This document shows, piece after piece, positions 8,901-17,322 of a stretch of 64,000 bases of DNA (the first letter of the stretch is position 1; each line of letters opens with the position of its first letter). The notes under the pieces are model-generated. The model was given only the letters and a program-made list of their open reading frames with translations. It searched no databases and was not told the DNA's origin. The translations under genes and the position numbers were made by a program. The DNA comes from Bifidobacterium lemurum (lineage in GTDB: Bacteria; Actinomycetota; Actinomycetes; Actinomycetales; Bifidobacteriaceae): NCBI RefSeq assembly GCF_014898175.1, contig NZ_CP062948.1, positions 2,852,001 to 2,916,000 on the forward strand, in the 5' to 3' direction.

Positions 8901-8989
8901 ACGGCCCGCACCGTCCGCGGGCTGAGATTGCGCGGGGCCTATACGGAGACGAACCGAAACGGGGCCGAGCATAGAGCGGCCGACAGCCA

Positions 8990-9030
8990 CGAGGGGTGGC
9001 TTATGGAAGTTCCATAAGCCACCCCTCGTC
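8990..9030. terminator. Strong bidirectional terminator, 20-bp perfect stem
   Basis: A perfect inverted repeat with arms at 8990-9009 and 9011-9030, containing GAGGGGTGGCTTATGG. It lies between the convergent TIM-barrel gene and the RpiB-like gene and can serve both strands. Confidence 0.8.
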
Positions 9031-9064
9031 GTATGAATCCGCGCGGAATCGCATCCTCTCCGGG

Positions 9065-9703
9065 CTAGTCGATCAGCGACAGCACGTAGTCCTTGATCTC
9101 GCCGTCGGCCGCGTGGGCGGAGAAGAGCTCCTTGAAACGCGCTCCGGCGAACGCGCCCTTGACCAGTTCGGGGTCGAGGGCCTTGTAGATGTCGACCAGC
9201 GGCTTGAAGGCGGCCTCGCGCACGCCGTCGAGGATCTTCTTGTTGCGCTGTTCCGGAACCACACGGTCCTTGGGATAGCCGGAGCCCGGCGCCTCGAACC
9301 ACATCTGTTCGAAGATGTACTTGAGTTGGAGTTCCTGCCCCCAGCCGTTCTTCAGGGCGAAGGGGATGGCCATGGCGTTGCCGTCGTTGATCTGCGCGAA
9401 GGTGTAGGCGTCGAGCGGATCCTCGACGTGACCGCAAATCACGCCCGGGAAGGAGTTGAGGGCGAGCATGGCGCCTTCGCCGGTGCCGCAGCCGGTGACC
9501 ACGAAGTCGGCCGCGCCGGTGTTGAGCAGGGCCGCGGCGAGGATGCCGTTCTGCACGTAGGTGAGTTGGGCATCGTCGTCGGCCGCGTACATGCCGTAGT
9601 TGTCGACTTCGAAGCCCTTCTCGTCGGCGACCTTCTTCAGGGCCTCGTAAATCAGACCGTTCTTGGCGGCCTGGGAATTCTCATTGATCAAAGCGATACG
9701 CAT
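9065..9703 (-). CDS. RpiB/LacAB-family isomerase, DhuI-like
   Basis: A 212-residue sugar isomerase with the RpiB nucleotide-like core: GCGTGEG at 71-77 carries the conserved active-site cysteine and glycine loop, and NDGNA follows at about 106-110. It is about 60 residues longer than ribose-5-phosphate isomerase B at the C-terminus. Streptococcal DhuI, from the same family, isomerises 4-deoxy-5-keto-uronate formed from unsaturated uronates, next to an SDR partner (DhuD) and an unsaturated glycosidase. The same three-gene neighbourhood is seen here (SDR at 9729, GH105 at 10637). I infer a DhuI role. RpiB, LacA and KduI roles remain possible. Confidence 0.8.
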   Translation of the reverse strand: MRIALINENSQAAKNGLIYEALKKVADEKGFEVDNYGMYAADDDAQLTYVQNGILAAALLNTGAADFVVTGCGTGEGAMLALNSFPGVICGHVEDPLDAYTFAQINDGNAMAIPFALKNGWGQELQLKYIFEQMWFEAPGSGYPKDRVVPEQRNKKILDGVREAAFKPLVDIYKALDPELVKGAFAGARFKELFSAHAADGEIKDYVLSLID

Positions 9704-9728
9704 CGGTTGTTTTCCTTTCGCTTGCGTG

Positions 9729-10535
9729 TCAGGCGGGCTGCTTGCCTATATAGGCCAGAATGCCGCCGTCCACATACAGCACGTGTCCGTTGACGAAGTC
9801 GGAGGCGTCGGAGGCGAGGAACACGGCGGGGCCCTGAAGGTCCTCGGTGGTGCCCCAACGGGCGGCCGGCGTCTTGGCGATGATGAACTGGTCGAAGGGG
9901 TGGCGAGATCCGTCGGCCTGGCGCTCGCGCAGAGGCGCGGTCTGCGGGGTGGCGATATAGCCCGGTCCGATGGCGTTGCATTGGATGTTGGCTTCGCCGT
10001 ATTCGGAGCAGATGTTGCGGGTGAGCATTTTCAGACCGCCTTTGGCCGCCGCGTAGGCGGAGACGGTTTCGCGGCCGAGTTCGCTCATCATGGAGCAGAT
10101 GTTGATGATTTTGCCGTGGCCTTTGGCGATCATGCCGGGGATGACGGCTTTGGAGACGATGAAGGGGGCGTTGAGGTCGACGTCGATGACTTTGCGCCAA
10201 TCCTCGACGGGCATGTCGAGCATGGGGACGCGCTTGATGATGCCCGCGTTGTTGACCAGAATGTCGACGGTGCCCAGATCGCGCTCGATATCGGCGACGA
10301 GTCGGGCGACCTGCTCCTCGTCGGTGACGTCGGCCACATAGCCGTGGGCGTCGATGCCGGCTTCGGCATAGGCCTGTTTGCCCCGCTCCAAAGCCTCCTC
10401 GTTGATGTCGTTGAACGCGATCTTCGCGCCCGCCGCGGCGAAGGCCGAGGCGATGGCGAAGCCGATGCCGTAGGAGGCGCCGGTGACCAACGCCACCTTG
10501 CCTTCCAACGAGAACCTGCCCATATCGAATGTCAT
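9729..10535 (-). CDS. SDR dehydrogenase, KduD/DhuD-like
   Basis: A classical short-chain dehydrogenase of 268 residues. The cofactor motif TGASYGIG is at 18-25, NNAG at 95-98, the catalytic Ser148, and YAAAK with Tyr161 and Lys165. The C-terminal pattern GHVLYVDGG is typical of gluconate 5-dehydrogenase, KduD and DhuD. In this setting it should interconvert 3-deoxy-2,5-diketogluconate and 2-keto-3-deoxygluconate. It lies 25 bp upstream of the RpiB-like gene and downstream of GH105 on the same strand. Gluconate 5-dehydrogenase is the main alternative. Confidence 0.85.
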   Translation of the reverse strand: MTFDMGRFSLEGKVALVTGASYGIGFAIASAFAAAGAKIAFNDINEEALERGKQAYAEAGIDAHGYVADVTDEEQVARLVADIERDLGTVDILVNNAGIIKRVPMLDMPVEDWRKVIDVDLNAPFIVSKAVIPGMIAKGHGKIINICSMMSELGRETVSAYAAAKGGLKMLTRNICSEYGEANIQCNAIGPGYIATPQTAPLRERQADGSRHPFDQFIIAKTPAARWGTTEDLQGPAVFLASDASDFVNGHVLYVDGGILAYIGKQPA

Positions 10536-10623
10536 GTCATCCGTCCTTTCTGTGCCGTCATCCGCGACGGCCGTTGATGTTGTATTGAAGCCGAACGAGC
10601 CGCTCAGACCAAATTGGTTGCAT

Positions 10624-10641
10624 GCTGTTGCCAGCGTCAGC
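10624..10641. promoter_or_regulatory. Weak variant of the TGTTGCCA motif before the SDR gene
   Basis: The site CTGTTGCCAGCGTCAGCG overlaps the stop codon of the GH105 gene and lies about 90 bp before the SDR start. It keeps the TGTTGCCA core of the uxa sites but diverges in the second half. It may be a chance match. Confidence 0.25.
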
Positions 10642-11782
10642 GCTTGCCGCGCTCATGCCGCAGCACCTCGATGTACGCGAGGACGAGCGGCGCGACGCCT
10701 TTGGCGTCGTTGCGCACCTTGGGTTCCCTCATGTAGTAGTCGAAGGTGCCTTCGCGGTGTTCGGTGTTGCCCAGGCCGGCGACCAGACAGATGTTGTCGA
10801 GCGTGAGGCGTCCGCCTTCCTCGTTCATGCAGGTGTCGCAGATGCCCTTGTAGGCCTTGTATCCGTAGTCCCAGTAGCGTTCGTCGAGCACGCCCAGACG
10901 CGCGCCTTTCATGATCGCGTTGGCGAAGATGGCCGATCCGGAGGTCTCCAGATAGTTCGGCGCGATGCGGCCCAGGTTGATCACCTGATGCCACATGCCG
11001 GTTTTCTCGTCCTGATAGGGCAGCATGGCGTCGATCAGCTCGCTGAACATACGGCGCATCGTGTCCTTCTCGGCGCTCATATTGGCCGGAAGCAGCTCCC
11101 ATGTGTCGATCAGCGCCATCGCGAACCATCCTTCGGCGCGCAGCCAGAAGTTGGACGACAGTCCGGTGACCGGATCGCACCAGAAGTCCTTGCGCGACGA
11201 ATCGTAGGCATGGTAGTACAGTCCGTTGCGCTCGTTGCGCATCAGATCGTGCACCACCTGGAACTGGTGGAAGGAGTCGGAGCAGGCGCGTCCGTCGCGG
11301 TAGCTCAGCTCGTACTGCACGTAGAAGGGTTGGGCCATGTACAGACCGTCCAGCCACACCTGGTTGGGGTAGATGAGCTTGTGCCAGAAGTTGCCCTCCT
11401 TGGTGCGCGGCTGGCCTTCGAGCTGGCCGTAGATCACGTCCATGGCCTTGCGGTACTTGGTTTTGCCGGTGAGGTTGTACAGCCCGTACAGCGTCTTGCC
11501 GGCGTTGATGTTGTCGAGGTTGTATTCCTGCGGATCGTAGCTGGCGATCATGCCGTCGTCGTCGACGAAATAGTCGATGAACCGGTCCGCGAAGTCGAGG
11601 TAGGCGTCTTTGCCGGTGATCTCGTTGAGTTCGATCAGCGCCTTGATCATGCAGCCGTCGATGTAGTTCCACGTGTTCGGTTTGCCGGCGCGGATCTTCT
11701 CGATGTTCCACGCGGGCGCCTCCGGCGTCGAGGTCTCGATGAGCTGTTGGATGTAGGTGTTGAGGATGCGTGAGCTTCCCAT
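10637..11782 (-). CDS. GH105 unsaturated rhamnogalacturonyl/galacturonyl hydrolase
   Basis: It removes the 4,5-unsaturated uronate from the non-reducing end of lyase-made oligosaccharides by hydrating the double bond. The 381-residue protein has the alpha6/alpha6-barrel landmarks of YteR-type enzymes. NLDNINAGKTLYGLY holds Asp90 and VWLDGLYMAQPF holds Asp145, corresponding to the two catalytic aspartates of YteR. NYLETSGSAIFANAI is further downstream. No signal peptide is visible, so it acts in the cytoplasm. It follows the GPH symporter by 58 bp and precedes the SDR gene, a logical import-cleave-isomerise-reduce order. GH88 is the nearest alternative. Confidence 0.9.
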   Translation of the reverse strand: MGSSRILNTYIQQLIETSTPEAPAWNIEKIRAGKPNTWNYIDGCMIKALIELNEITGKDAYLDFADRFIDYFVDDDGMIASYDPQEYNLDNINAGKTLYGLYNLTGKTKYRKAMDVIYGQLEGQPRTKEGNFWHKLIYPNQVWLDGLYMAQPFYVQYELSYRDGRACSDSFHQFQVVHDLMRNERNGLYYHAYDSSRKDFWCDPVTGLSSNFWLRAEGWFAMALIDTWELLPANMSAEKDTMRRMFSELIDAMLPYQDEKTGMWHQVINLGRIAPNYLETSGSAIFANAIMKGARLGVLDERYWDYGYKAYKGICDTCMNEEGGRLTLDNICLVAGLGNTEHREGTFDYYMREPKVRNDAKGVAPLVLAYIEVLRHERGKR

Positions 11783-11839
11783 GGTTCTCCTTGTCGTGGG
11801 AAAGGCCGCCCTCTCGTGTGGAGGGCGGCCTTCGATATG

Positions 11840-13447
11840 TCACTTGCCGAAGTTCATCGCCTTGCGGGTCGGCAGTTCGGCCTTGATGCGGGCGAGCTCC
11901 TCGGGCGTGTGGTAGCCGACGGTGTTGTGTCCGAAGCAGATCTCGTACTGGACGCCGGTGAGTTCCTCGCAGATGCGCTTGACCTCGGGGTCGACGTCCT
12001 CCATGCGGCCGCCGTTCTTGATGCGCTCGCATTCCGCGATGGCGATCTCGTCGTTCTTCTTGTCCATCTTCATCAGATGGGCGGAGAGCATGCCGAGCAG
12101 GGACAGGCCGCCCACGCCGATGACGAGCACCAGCAGGATGGTGGTGTGCACGGCGGCCGGCTGGTCGGCGGCGGCCACCTGGTTGTCGGCGGTGGATTCG
12201 ATGAATCCGGCGGCGGCCAGCGCGGTGCCGAGGATGGCGACGACGGCGGAGTTCATCAGCTTGCCGCACAGGTGCATGGCGGCGGAGAAGGTGCCCTCGC
12301 GGCGGCGGCCGGTGACGATCTCGTCGGCGTCGGCCACGAACAGGTACGTCTGCCATGGGATGTAGTAGACGGCGCCGGTGCCCAGACCGAACACGACCAC
12401 GATGGAGGTGATGGCGACCATGCCGGCGGCGGATGTGGCGTCCAGATGGAAGAAGCCGCAGGCCGCGTAGGCGATGGCGCAGGTGATGATCACGCATTCG
12501 GCGATGATGTAGGGCTTCCTGAAGCCGATCTTCGCGATGAGGAACATGACGCCGAGCGTGGAGACGACCTGCAGGATGGGGCTGAGCGACTGCCACCAGG
12601 AGGCGTTGGACTTCTGGAGCATGAGCACGTAGACCACGTAGTAGCTGAAGGTGGAGTTGAACAGCCATTCGGCGCCGAAGCCGAAGAGGTACATGCCCAG
12701 CAGGTGACGGAAGGTGCGGATGCGCAGGGTGGAGAAGATGTCGACGAACAGCTTCTTCAGGGCCTCGAGCGGGTTGTCGACCTTCTCCATGGTGGTGTCG
12801 TCGACGGGACGCTCCCATGTGGTCAGGTACACGAACAGCATGGCGCCGGCCATGATGACGCCGAATGCCAGTCCCATGTAGAAGAACGCCATCGGGTTCT
12901 TCTCGCCGAAGGTCACGAAGAACACGCCGGGCAGCGCCGCGGTCAGGAAGTTGGCGCCTTTGCCGAAGATGGAGCGCAGGCCGGACAGATAGGTGCGTTC
13001 CTTGAAGTCGCCGGTCATCTCGGCGGGCAGCGCGTCGTAGGGAATCATCACGGTGGTGTAGATGAGGTTGTACACCAGGTAGATCACGAAGTAGTACCAG
13101 AATCCTCCGGGGATCACGATCCACATCAGCGGGTTGAGGATGCCCAGGGCCGGCACGGCCATGAGGATGAAGAAGCGGCGGCGGCCGAAACGACGGCCGA
13201 GTTTGGTGTTGTTGAAGGAGTCGGAGATGAATCCGGCGATGGGGTTCATGACCACATCGGCGATCAGGGCGAACGAGTAGATGAACGTCGCCTGGGCCAT
13301 GCTCAGGCCGCAGTAGGTGGTGTAGAAGATCGTCAGCCATGAGGCCGAGATCGCGAGCGCGCCCGATCCGACGAGATTGCCGGACCCGTATCCCAGACGG
13401 GTGATGAAACCCACCTTGCGCTGTTGCGGAGCTGCTTGTTCAGCCAT
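11840..13447 (-). CDS. GPH-family sugar:cation symporter (uronide oligosaccharides?)
   Basis: A polytopic transporter of 535 residues of the glycoside-pentoside-hexuronide family (MelB/YicJ/GusB group), with about 12 membrane helices. The N-terminal half has the family pattern DVVMNPIAGFISD around residues 60-72 and GRRFGRRRFFIL in the following loop. The start at 13447 is set by a GGAGGG ribosome site; the frame upstream is not family-like. The cytoplasmic C-terminal tail (about 450-535) is unusually long and charged. Placement directly before GH105 suggests import of unsaturated rhamnogalacturonides or oligogalacturonides; substrate inferred only from context. Confidence 0.88.
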   Translation of the reverse strand: MAEQAAPQQRKVGFITRLGYGSGNLVGSGALAISASWLTIFYTTYCGLSMAQATFIYSFALIADVVMNPIAGFISDSFNNTKLGRRFGRRRFFILMAVPALGILNPLMWIVIPGGFWYYFVIYLVYNLIYTTVMIPYDALPAEMTGDFKERTYLSGLRSIFGKGANFLTAALPGVFFVTFGEKNPMAFFYMGLAFGVIMAGAMLFVYLTTWERPVDDTTMEKVDNPLEALKKLFVDIFSTLRIRTFRHLLGMYLFGFGAEWLFNSTFSYYVVYVLMLQKSNASWWQSLSPILQVVSTLGVMFLIAKIGFRKPYIIAECVIITCAIAYAACGFFHLDATSAAGMVAITSIVVVFGLGTGAVYYIPWQTYLFVADADEIVTGRRREGTFSAAMHLCGKLMNSAVVAILGTALAAAGFIESTADNQVAAADQPAAVHTTILLVLVIGVGGLSLLGMLSAHLMKMDKKNDEIAIAECERIKNGGRMEDVDPEVKRICEELTGVQYEICFGHNTVGYHTPEELARIKAELPTRKAMNFGK

Positions 13448-13522
13448 GCTTCCCTCCTTGGAGGCCTGATTGGCGCGGCTGCGATGCCGTCGGCGCCAAT
13501 CGTGATAAGAATGATATTCAGC

Positions 13523-13583
13523 GCAACACACAAACTTCGTATGTTGCATTGATTTCAGATTAATACGCAACATTTATGCAACA
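13523..13583. promoter_or_regulatory. Cluster of GCAAC/GTTGC half-sites before the GPH symporter
   Basis: GCAAC occurs at 13523-13527, 13567-13571 and 13578-13582, and GTTGC at 13543-13547. Read on the minus strand, 13566-13583 is TGTTGCATAAATGTTGCG. It differs from the uxaA site mainly by one extra spacer base. The stretch is AT-rich and lies 75-135 bp before the symporter start, as expected for a regulated promoter. Confidence 0.5.
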
Positions 13584-13653
13584 GAACAAAAGAAAGTAAT
13601 CGTTGATATTTTGGACATATCAGCCGCGTGTCACACAACGGAAGCAAATGATG

Positions 13654-13669
13654 GCAACAACTTTGTTGC
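13654..13669. promoter_or_regulatory. Perfect palindrome GCAACAACTTTGTTGC
   Basis: Two 7-bp arms with a 2-bp centre, typical geometry for a dimeric LacI-type operator. Another GTTGC lies 6 bp further on (13676-13680). The site is between the symporter promoter and the end of the HTH-less LacI-like gene. Confidence 0.5.
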
Positions 13670-13693
13670 ATTTTTGTTGCACTCAATGAATCG

Positions 13694-14614
13694 TTATCGC
13701 GTGGTGCCGCGCAACATGATCGTCGATTCGCGCTCGAAACGCACCGGCTCCAAGTCGTATCCGGCCGTCCGCTCGCGGATGCGTCTGGAGAGCAGGTCCA
13801 CGGCGGAGGACGAGATCCACGCGATGTTGGAGTCCACGGAGGTCAACGGAGGGACCATGCGTTCGCCTTCGAAGGTGTTGTCGAATCCGATGACCTGCAC
13901 CTCATCGGGAACGCCGCGCCCCAGCATCTTCAGCGCGAACAGCGCGCCGATGGCCAATTGGTCGTTCAACGCGACGACGCCGTCGAACGGCGCGTGCGAA
14001 TCGGCCAGCCGCATCATCGTTTCATAGCCGGCGCCGATGGTCCATTCATCCCCCGTCACGCCGATCAGCCGTGGGTCAAGGGACATGCCGTTCGATTCGC
14101 AGGCCTCGAGCACGCCGCGCACCCGCTCCCATCCGCGTGTGGCCCCGCGCTCCTCGCCCACGGCGACGCCGTCGAAGTCGTCCTGCACGCCCAACAGCGC
14201 AAGTCTGCGGCTGCCGGCGGAGATGAGCAGCTCGGTCGCGTTGCGCGCGTCGGCCATATTGTCGCTCAGCACCAGGTCGACCATCCCATAGGCTTGGCGG
14301 CACGGCCCCATGCACACCACGGGGAAGGGTTGTCCAAGGGCCTGTTCGCTCAACGTGTCGCTGCCGACGAGATACAGCAGCAGGCCGTCGCACGGCCCGT
14401 GCCGGGTGTCGAGATACTCTTCGGCGCTCAAACCCCATTCGTCCCTGTAGACGACCATATCCACCCGCCACCCGCGGGAGCGCGCCTCGGCGATCACCGT
14501 GGAGGCGAGCTGCGCGCGGTACGGCTGCGCGATCGAAGGCATGGCGAGCGTGATCAGCCCCTCCTCCTGGCCCAGGGGGCTCACGACCGACCGTATCGTC
14601 TGCGCGTCGTTCAT
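13694..14614 (-). CDS. LacI-like effector-binding protein lacking the DNA-binding domain
   Basis: A 306-residue protein made of the periplasmic-binding-protein-like sensor domain of the LacI family. It begins only about 17 residues before the first core strand (LITLAMPSIAQPYRAQL). Later landmarks GVVALNDQLAIGALFALK, VQVIGFDN and PPLTSVDS are intact. No helix-turn-helix or hinge is present: the frame upstream overlaps the end of the preceding LacI gene and encodes nothing HTH-like. The ATG at 14614 is one base after the TGA of that gene (TGATATG), with a ribosome site AAAGGCAG, so translation is coupled. It may pair with the full-length LacI or sense ligand on its own. Domain loss by deletion is the alternative reading. 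Confidence 0.85.
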   Translation of the reverse strand: MNDAQTIRSVVSPLGQEEGLITLAMPSIAQPYRAQLASTVIAEARSRGWRVDMVVYRDEWGLSAEEYLDTRHGPCDGLLLYLVGSDTLSEQALGQPFPVVCMGPCRQAYGMVDLVLSDNMADARNATELLISAGSRRLALLGVQDDFDGVAVGEERGATRGWERVRGVLEACESNGMSLDPRLIGVTGDEWTIGAGYETMMRLADSHAPFDGVVALNDQLAIGALFALKMLGRGVPDEVQVIGFDNTFEGERMVPPLTSVDSNIAWISSSAVDLLSRRIRERTAGYDLEPVRFERESTIMLRGTTR

Positions 14615-14615
14615 A

Positions 14616-15629
14616 TCACTGCCTTTCGTTATGGTCCGCGGTGCCGACGCTGCCACGCAGCACCAGCGAGGACGGCACCGTCACATAGGCGTCGCGAAGG
14701 GATTCGTCATCCCCCGTCCCCTCAAGCCGGCGCATCAGCAGACGGGCCGCGGACGAGCCCAACGCGTCGGCAGGCATGCGCACGCTGGTCAGCGCCGGGG
14801 TCGCCGCCCGGGCCGAGACGTCGTCGTTGAATCCGATGATCGCGTAGTCGCGGGGCGCCTCGTGTCCCCGTTCGCGCATACCTGCCATGAAGCCCAATGC
14901 CATCACGTCGTTGTAGGCGATCACCGCGCCGGTGGGATCCTCGAGATATTTGCCGACGAAGGCCCGTCCTCCTTCGAAGGTGGGCTCGCCGGGCCACAGA
15001 TGGCGCACGGCGAGTTCGTGCTCGTCGCAGGCGGATTCCAACGCTTTGAGACGGTAGGCCGCGTCCTTGGCGAAGCCCGGACCGGCCAGATAGGTGACGC
15101 GCCCGTAGCCGCGCACGGCGAACAGACTCGCGGCCTGGCCGATGCCCGTCGTCAGGTCCACGACCGCGCACCCCACTCCCCTGACCTGCCTGCCCATCAC
15201 CACCAACGGCAGCCGGTCGGCGTACTCGCGTATCTGCGCGTTCTGCATCCGCGGCGAGAACAGCAGCGCGCCATCGCAGTTCCTCAGCACCCCGTCGAGC
15301 GCCATACGCTCCCAGGAGACGCTGCCGCGCGATTCGGCGACCACCAAGGAGAAACCGTGTCCGAAGCATTCATGCTCCACGGCGTGCGTGACGGCGGCGC
15401 AATACGAATCGGTCAGGTCGGGCACGACGATGCCGAGCAGACGCCTCAGCGCCGGCGAAGGCGCGGCGGTCTCGTCGCCGGGCATCTGGTATCCGAGACG
15501 TTCGGCGATTTCGAAGATGCGTCGCGTCGTCTCCGAACTCACCCGCTCGGTGGCGCTCAACGCGCGTGAAACCGTCGAGGGCGCCACTCCGGCCGCTTTG
15601 GCGACGTCGCGTATTGTGACCTTCTTCAT
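14616..15629 (-). CDS. LacI-family transcriptional regulator (island regulator 1)
   Basis: A 337-residue DNA-binding repressor or activator. The N-terminal HTH runs from VTIRDVAKAAGV into APSTVSRAL at residues 4-24, followed by a hinge and the sugar-binding sensor domain. Recognition-helix residues are Pro-Ser before TVSR, identical to the second LacI at 18850. The two proteins also share the segment RLWPGxPTxEGGxAFxGKYL, so they are paralogues. The start follows a GGGAGG ribosome site. It forms a translationally coupled pair with the HTH-less LacI-like gene and lies between GH28 and symporter genes. Its operator is probably in the TGTTGCCA family (inference). Confidence 0.9.
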   Translation of the reverse strand: MKKVTIRDVAKAAGVAPSTVSRALSATERVSSETTRRIFEIAERLGYQMPGDETAAPSPALRRLLGIVVPDLTDSYCAAVTHAVEHECFGHGFSLVVAESRGSVSWERMALDGVLRNCDGALLFSPRMQNAQIREYADRLPLVVMGRQVRGVGCAVVDLTTGIGQAASLFAVRGYGRVTYLAGPGFAKDAAYRLKALESACDEHELAVRHLWPGEPTFEGGRAFVGKYLEDPTGAVIAYNDVMALGFMAGMRERGHEAPRDYAIIGFNDDVSARAATPALTSVRMPADALGSSAARLLMRRLEGTGDDESLRDAYVTVPSSLVLRGSVGTADHNERQ

Positions 15630-15738
15630 GGGCAGCCTCCCGCAATGCTTCGCATGATGGGCGTTCTTCGCCGACCGGCGTCGCCAACCAGTCTAGGACA
15701 CGCCGCCGGCCAGCGGAAGCCGGGAACGGGCGCCGCCG

Positions 15739-17322
15739 TCATTCGACGACGTCGATATTCGACGGCAGCACCGCGTCCCCCTCCTGCCCTTCGATATCCA
15801 CGTCGTCGAGCACCAGACAGGAGACGTTCTGGGCGATGATGCCCTGACGCGTCATCTCCTCCACACCGCACGCCATGGCGGGCAGGAAGGGCTGGGCGTC
15901 GGGCGCGAAGGTGACGTGCACGTGGTGGAAGGCCACGCGTCCGATCTTGCTTTCCGGCAGGCCGGTGATATAGGCCGCCGCGGCATGGCAGTTCGTGGCC
16001 TCGATATTGCGGAAGGACAGGGACGCCACATTCGGCGTGCCGTCGTCGACGGGCAGGGGCCCGCGGTTCTGCACGTAATCGCTGGTGCCGTCCGGATCGC
16101 AGTAGTAGAACGAGTTGACGACGAAGGGCACCTTCACCTCGTCCATCACGATATGGTCGAATTGGATCGCCTCATACACGCTGTCGCGCCCGCGCCCGCG
16201 CCTCGTTTTGATGCGCAGGCCGCGGTCGGTGCGTTCGAACAGGCAGTCGCGGGCGATCAGGCCTTTGATGCCGCCGGCCGCTTCGGAGCCGAGCACGATG
16301 GAGCCGTGCCCGTCGTGCATGTGGCACTGTTCGATCACCAGATTGCGGCAGGCGGGGCGCAGTTCCTTCGGCATGGCGATTTTGCCGGATTTGACGGCGA
16401 TGCAGTCGTCGCCCACGGAGAAATGGCAGCCTTTGATCAGCACGTCGTCGCAGGATTCGGGGTTCAGCCCATCGGTGTTGGGCGAGACCTTGGGGCTTTC
16501 GATGGTGAGGTTCAGGAAGCGCAGGTTCCGGCTCAGCACCGGATGGATGTTCCAGCTGGGGCTGTTGCGCACCGTGACGCCGACCAGATCCACCCGTTCG
16601 CAGTCGGAGAGGAACACCATGCGCGGGCGTGTGGCGACGCGCATGCGCTTGGCCTCGTACCACCAGTTGTCCTCGTCGTCGTTGGCGCCGCCGTCGATGA
16701 CGCCGCGGCCGTACACGGTCACGTCGTTCACGCCCAGCCCGGTGAGGATGCCGCAGAACATGGGGAAGGACTCGCCCTCCCATCGGCCCAACGGGAGTTT
16801 GTCGCCGCCCGCGTAGCCGGCGCCCGGTTCGCCCTGCACGGTGCCGGGCAGATAGGCGAGGTTCTCTCGGTCGTGCCGGGCGGCGATGGTGGCGCCTTCG
16901 GCCAGTTCGAGGGTCAGTCCGCTGGTGAGGAACAGGTTCTTCACCCGGTATTCGCCGGCCGGCACCAGCACGCGCCCGCCTCGGGGGCAGGCCATGATGG
17001 CGGCCTGCAGGCTGATGGTGTCGTCGCGCTCCCCGTCGCCGGCCGCGCCGAAATCGCGCACGTCCAACGTGAAGGTCTCCGGTTCGGTGACGAACACGGC
17101 GTTGGCCGACTCCACGGTGCCGTCGGCGAGGTCGCGCTCGTAGCGCACGCGGTACGTGGTGTTCGGCTCAAGGCCGTCGAGATAGGTTTCGACCAGATCG
17201 GCGGTTCCCCACGAACGGTCGTTGACGATGATGCGCCACTGGGTTCGGGCGCGGTACACCCCGCCGTCATCGGCTTCGACGACGGCGGCCCGCGCGCATT
17301 TCCAAACGATGCTCAGTCGCAT
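15739..17322 (-). CDS. GH28 polygalacturonase-family enzyme 1
   Basis: A 527-residue glycosidase with the GH28 beta-helix signature: NTDG at 282-285, GDD at 304-306, GHG at 338-340 and RIK at 370-372. All catalytic residues (Asp284, Asp305, Asp306, His339) are therefore present. An N-terminal fibronectin-III-like region (about 1-82) precedes it, as in exo-polygalacturonases. No signal peptide is seen (MRLSIVWKCARAAVVEADDG), so it should act in the cytoplasm on imported oligogalacturonides and release galacturonate. The ATG at 17322 has AAGGAG nine bases upstream and overlaps the end of uxaC by 10 bp, indicating one transcript. Linkage preference (homogalacturonan or rhamnogalacturonan) cannot be read from sequence. 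Confidence 0.9.
   Translation of the reverse strand: MRLSIVWKCARAAVVEADDGGVYRARTQWRIIVNDRSWGTADLVETYLDGLEPNTTYRVRYERDLADGTVESANAVFVTEPETFTLDVRDFGAAGDGERDDTISLQAAIMACPRGGRVLVPAGEYRVKNLFLTSGLTLELAEGATIAARHDRENLAYLPGTVQGEPGAGYAGGDKLPLGRWEGESFPMFCGILTGLGVNDVTVYGRGVIDGGANDDEDNWWYEAKRMRVATRPRMVFLSDCERVDLVGVTVRNSPSWNIHPVLSRNLRFLNLTIESPKVSPNTDGLNPESCDDVLIKGCHFSVGDDCIAVKSGKIAMPKELRPACRNLVIEQCHMHDGHGSIVLGSEAAGGIKGLIARDCLFERTDRGLRIKTRRGRGRDSVYEAIQFDHIVMDEVKVPFVVNSFYYCDPDGTSDYVQNRGPLPVDDGTPNVASLSFRNIEATNCHAAAAYITGLPESKIGRVAFHHVHVTFAPDAQPFLPAMACGVEEMTRQGIIAQNVSCLVLDDVDIEGQEGDAVLPSNIDVVE

Noticed and set aside
11816..13342. 508-residue plus-strand frame opposite the GPH symporter
   Set aside because: Antisense shadow rich in Gly, His and Asp with no motif; the symporter on the other strand is unmistakable.
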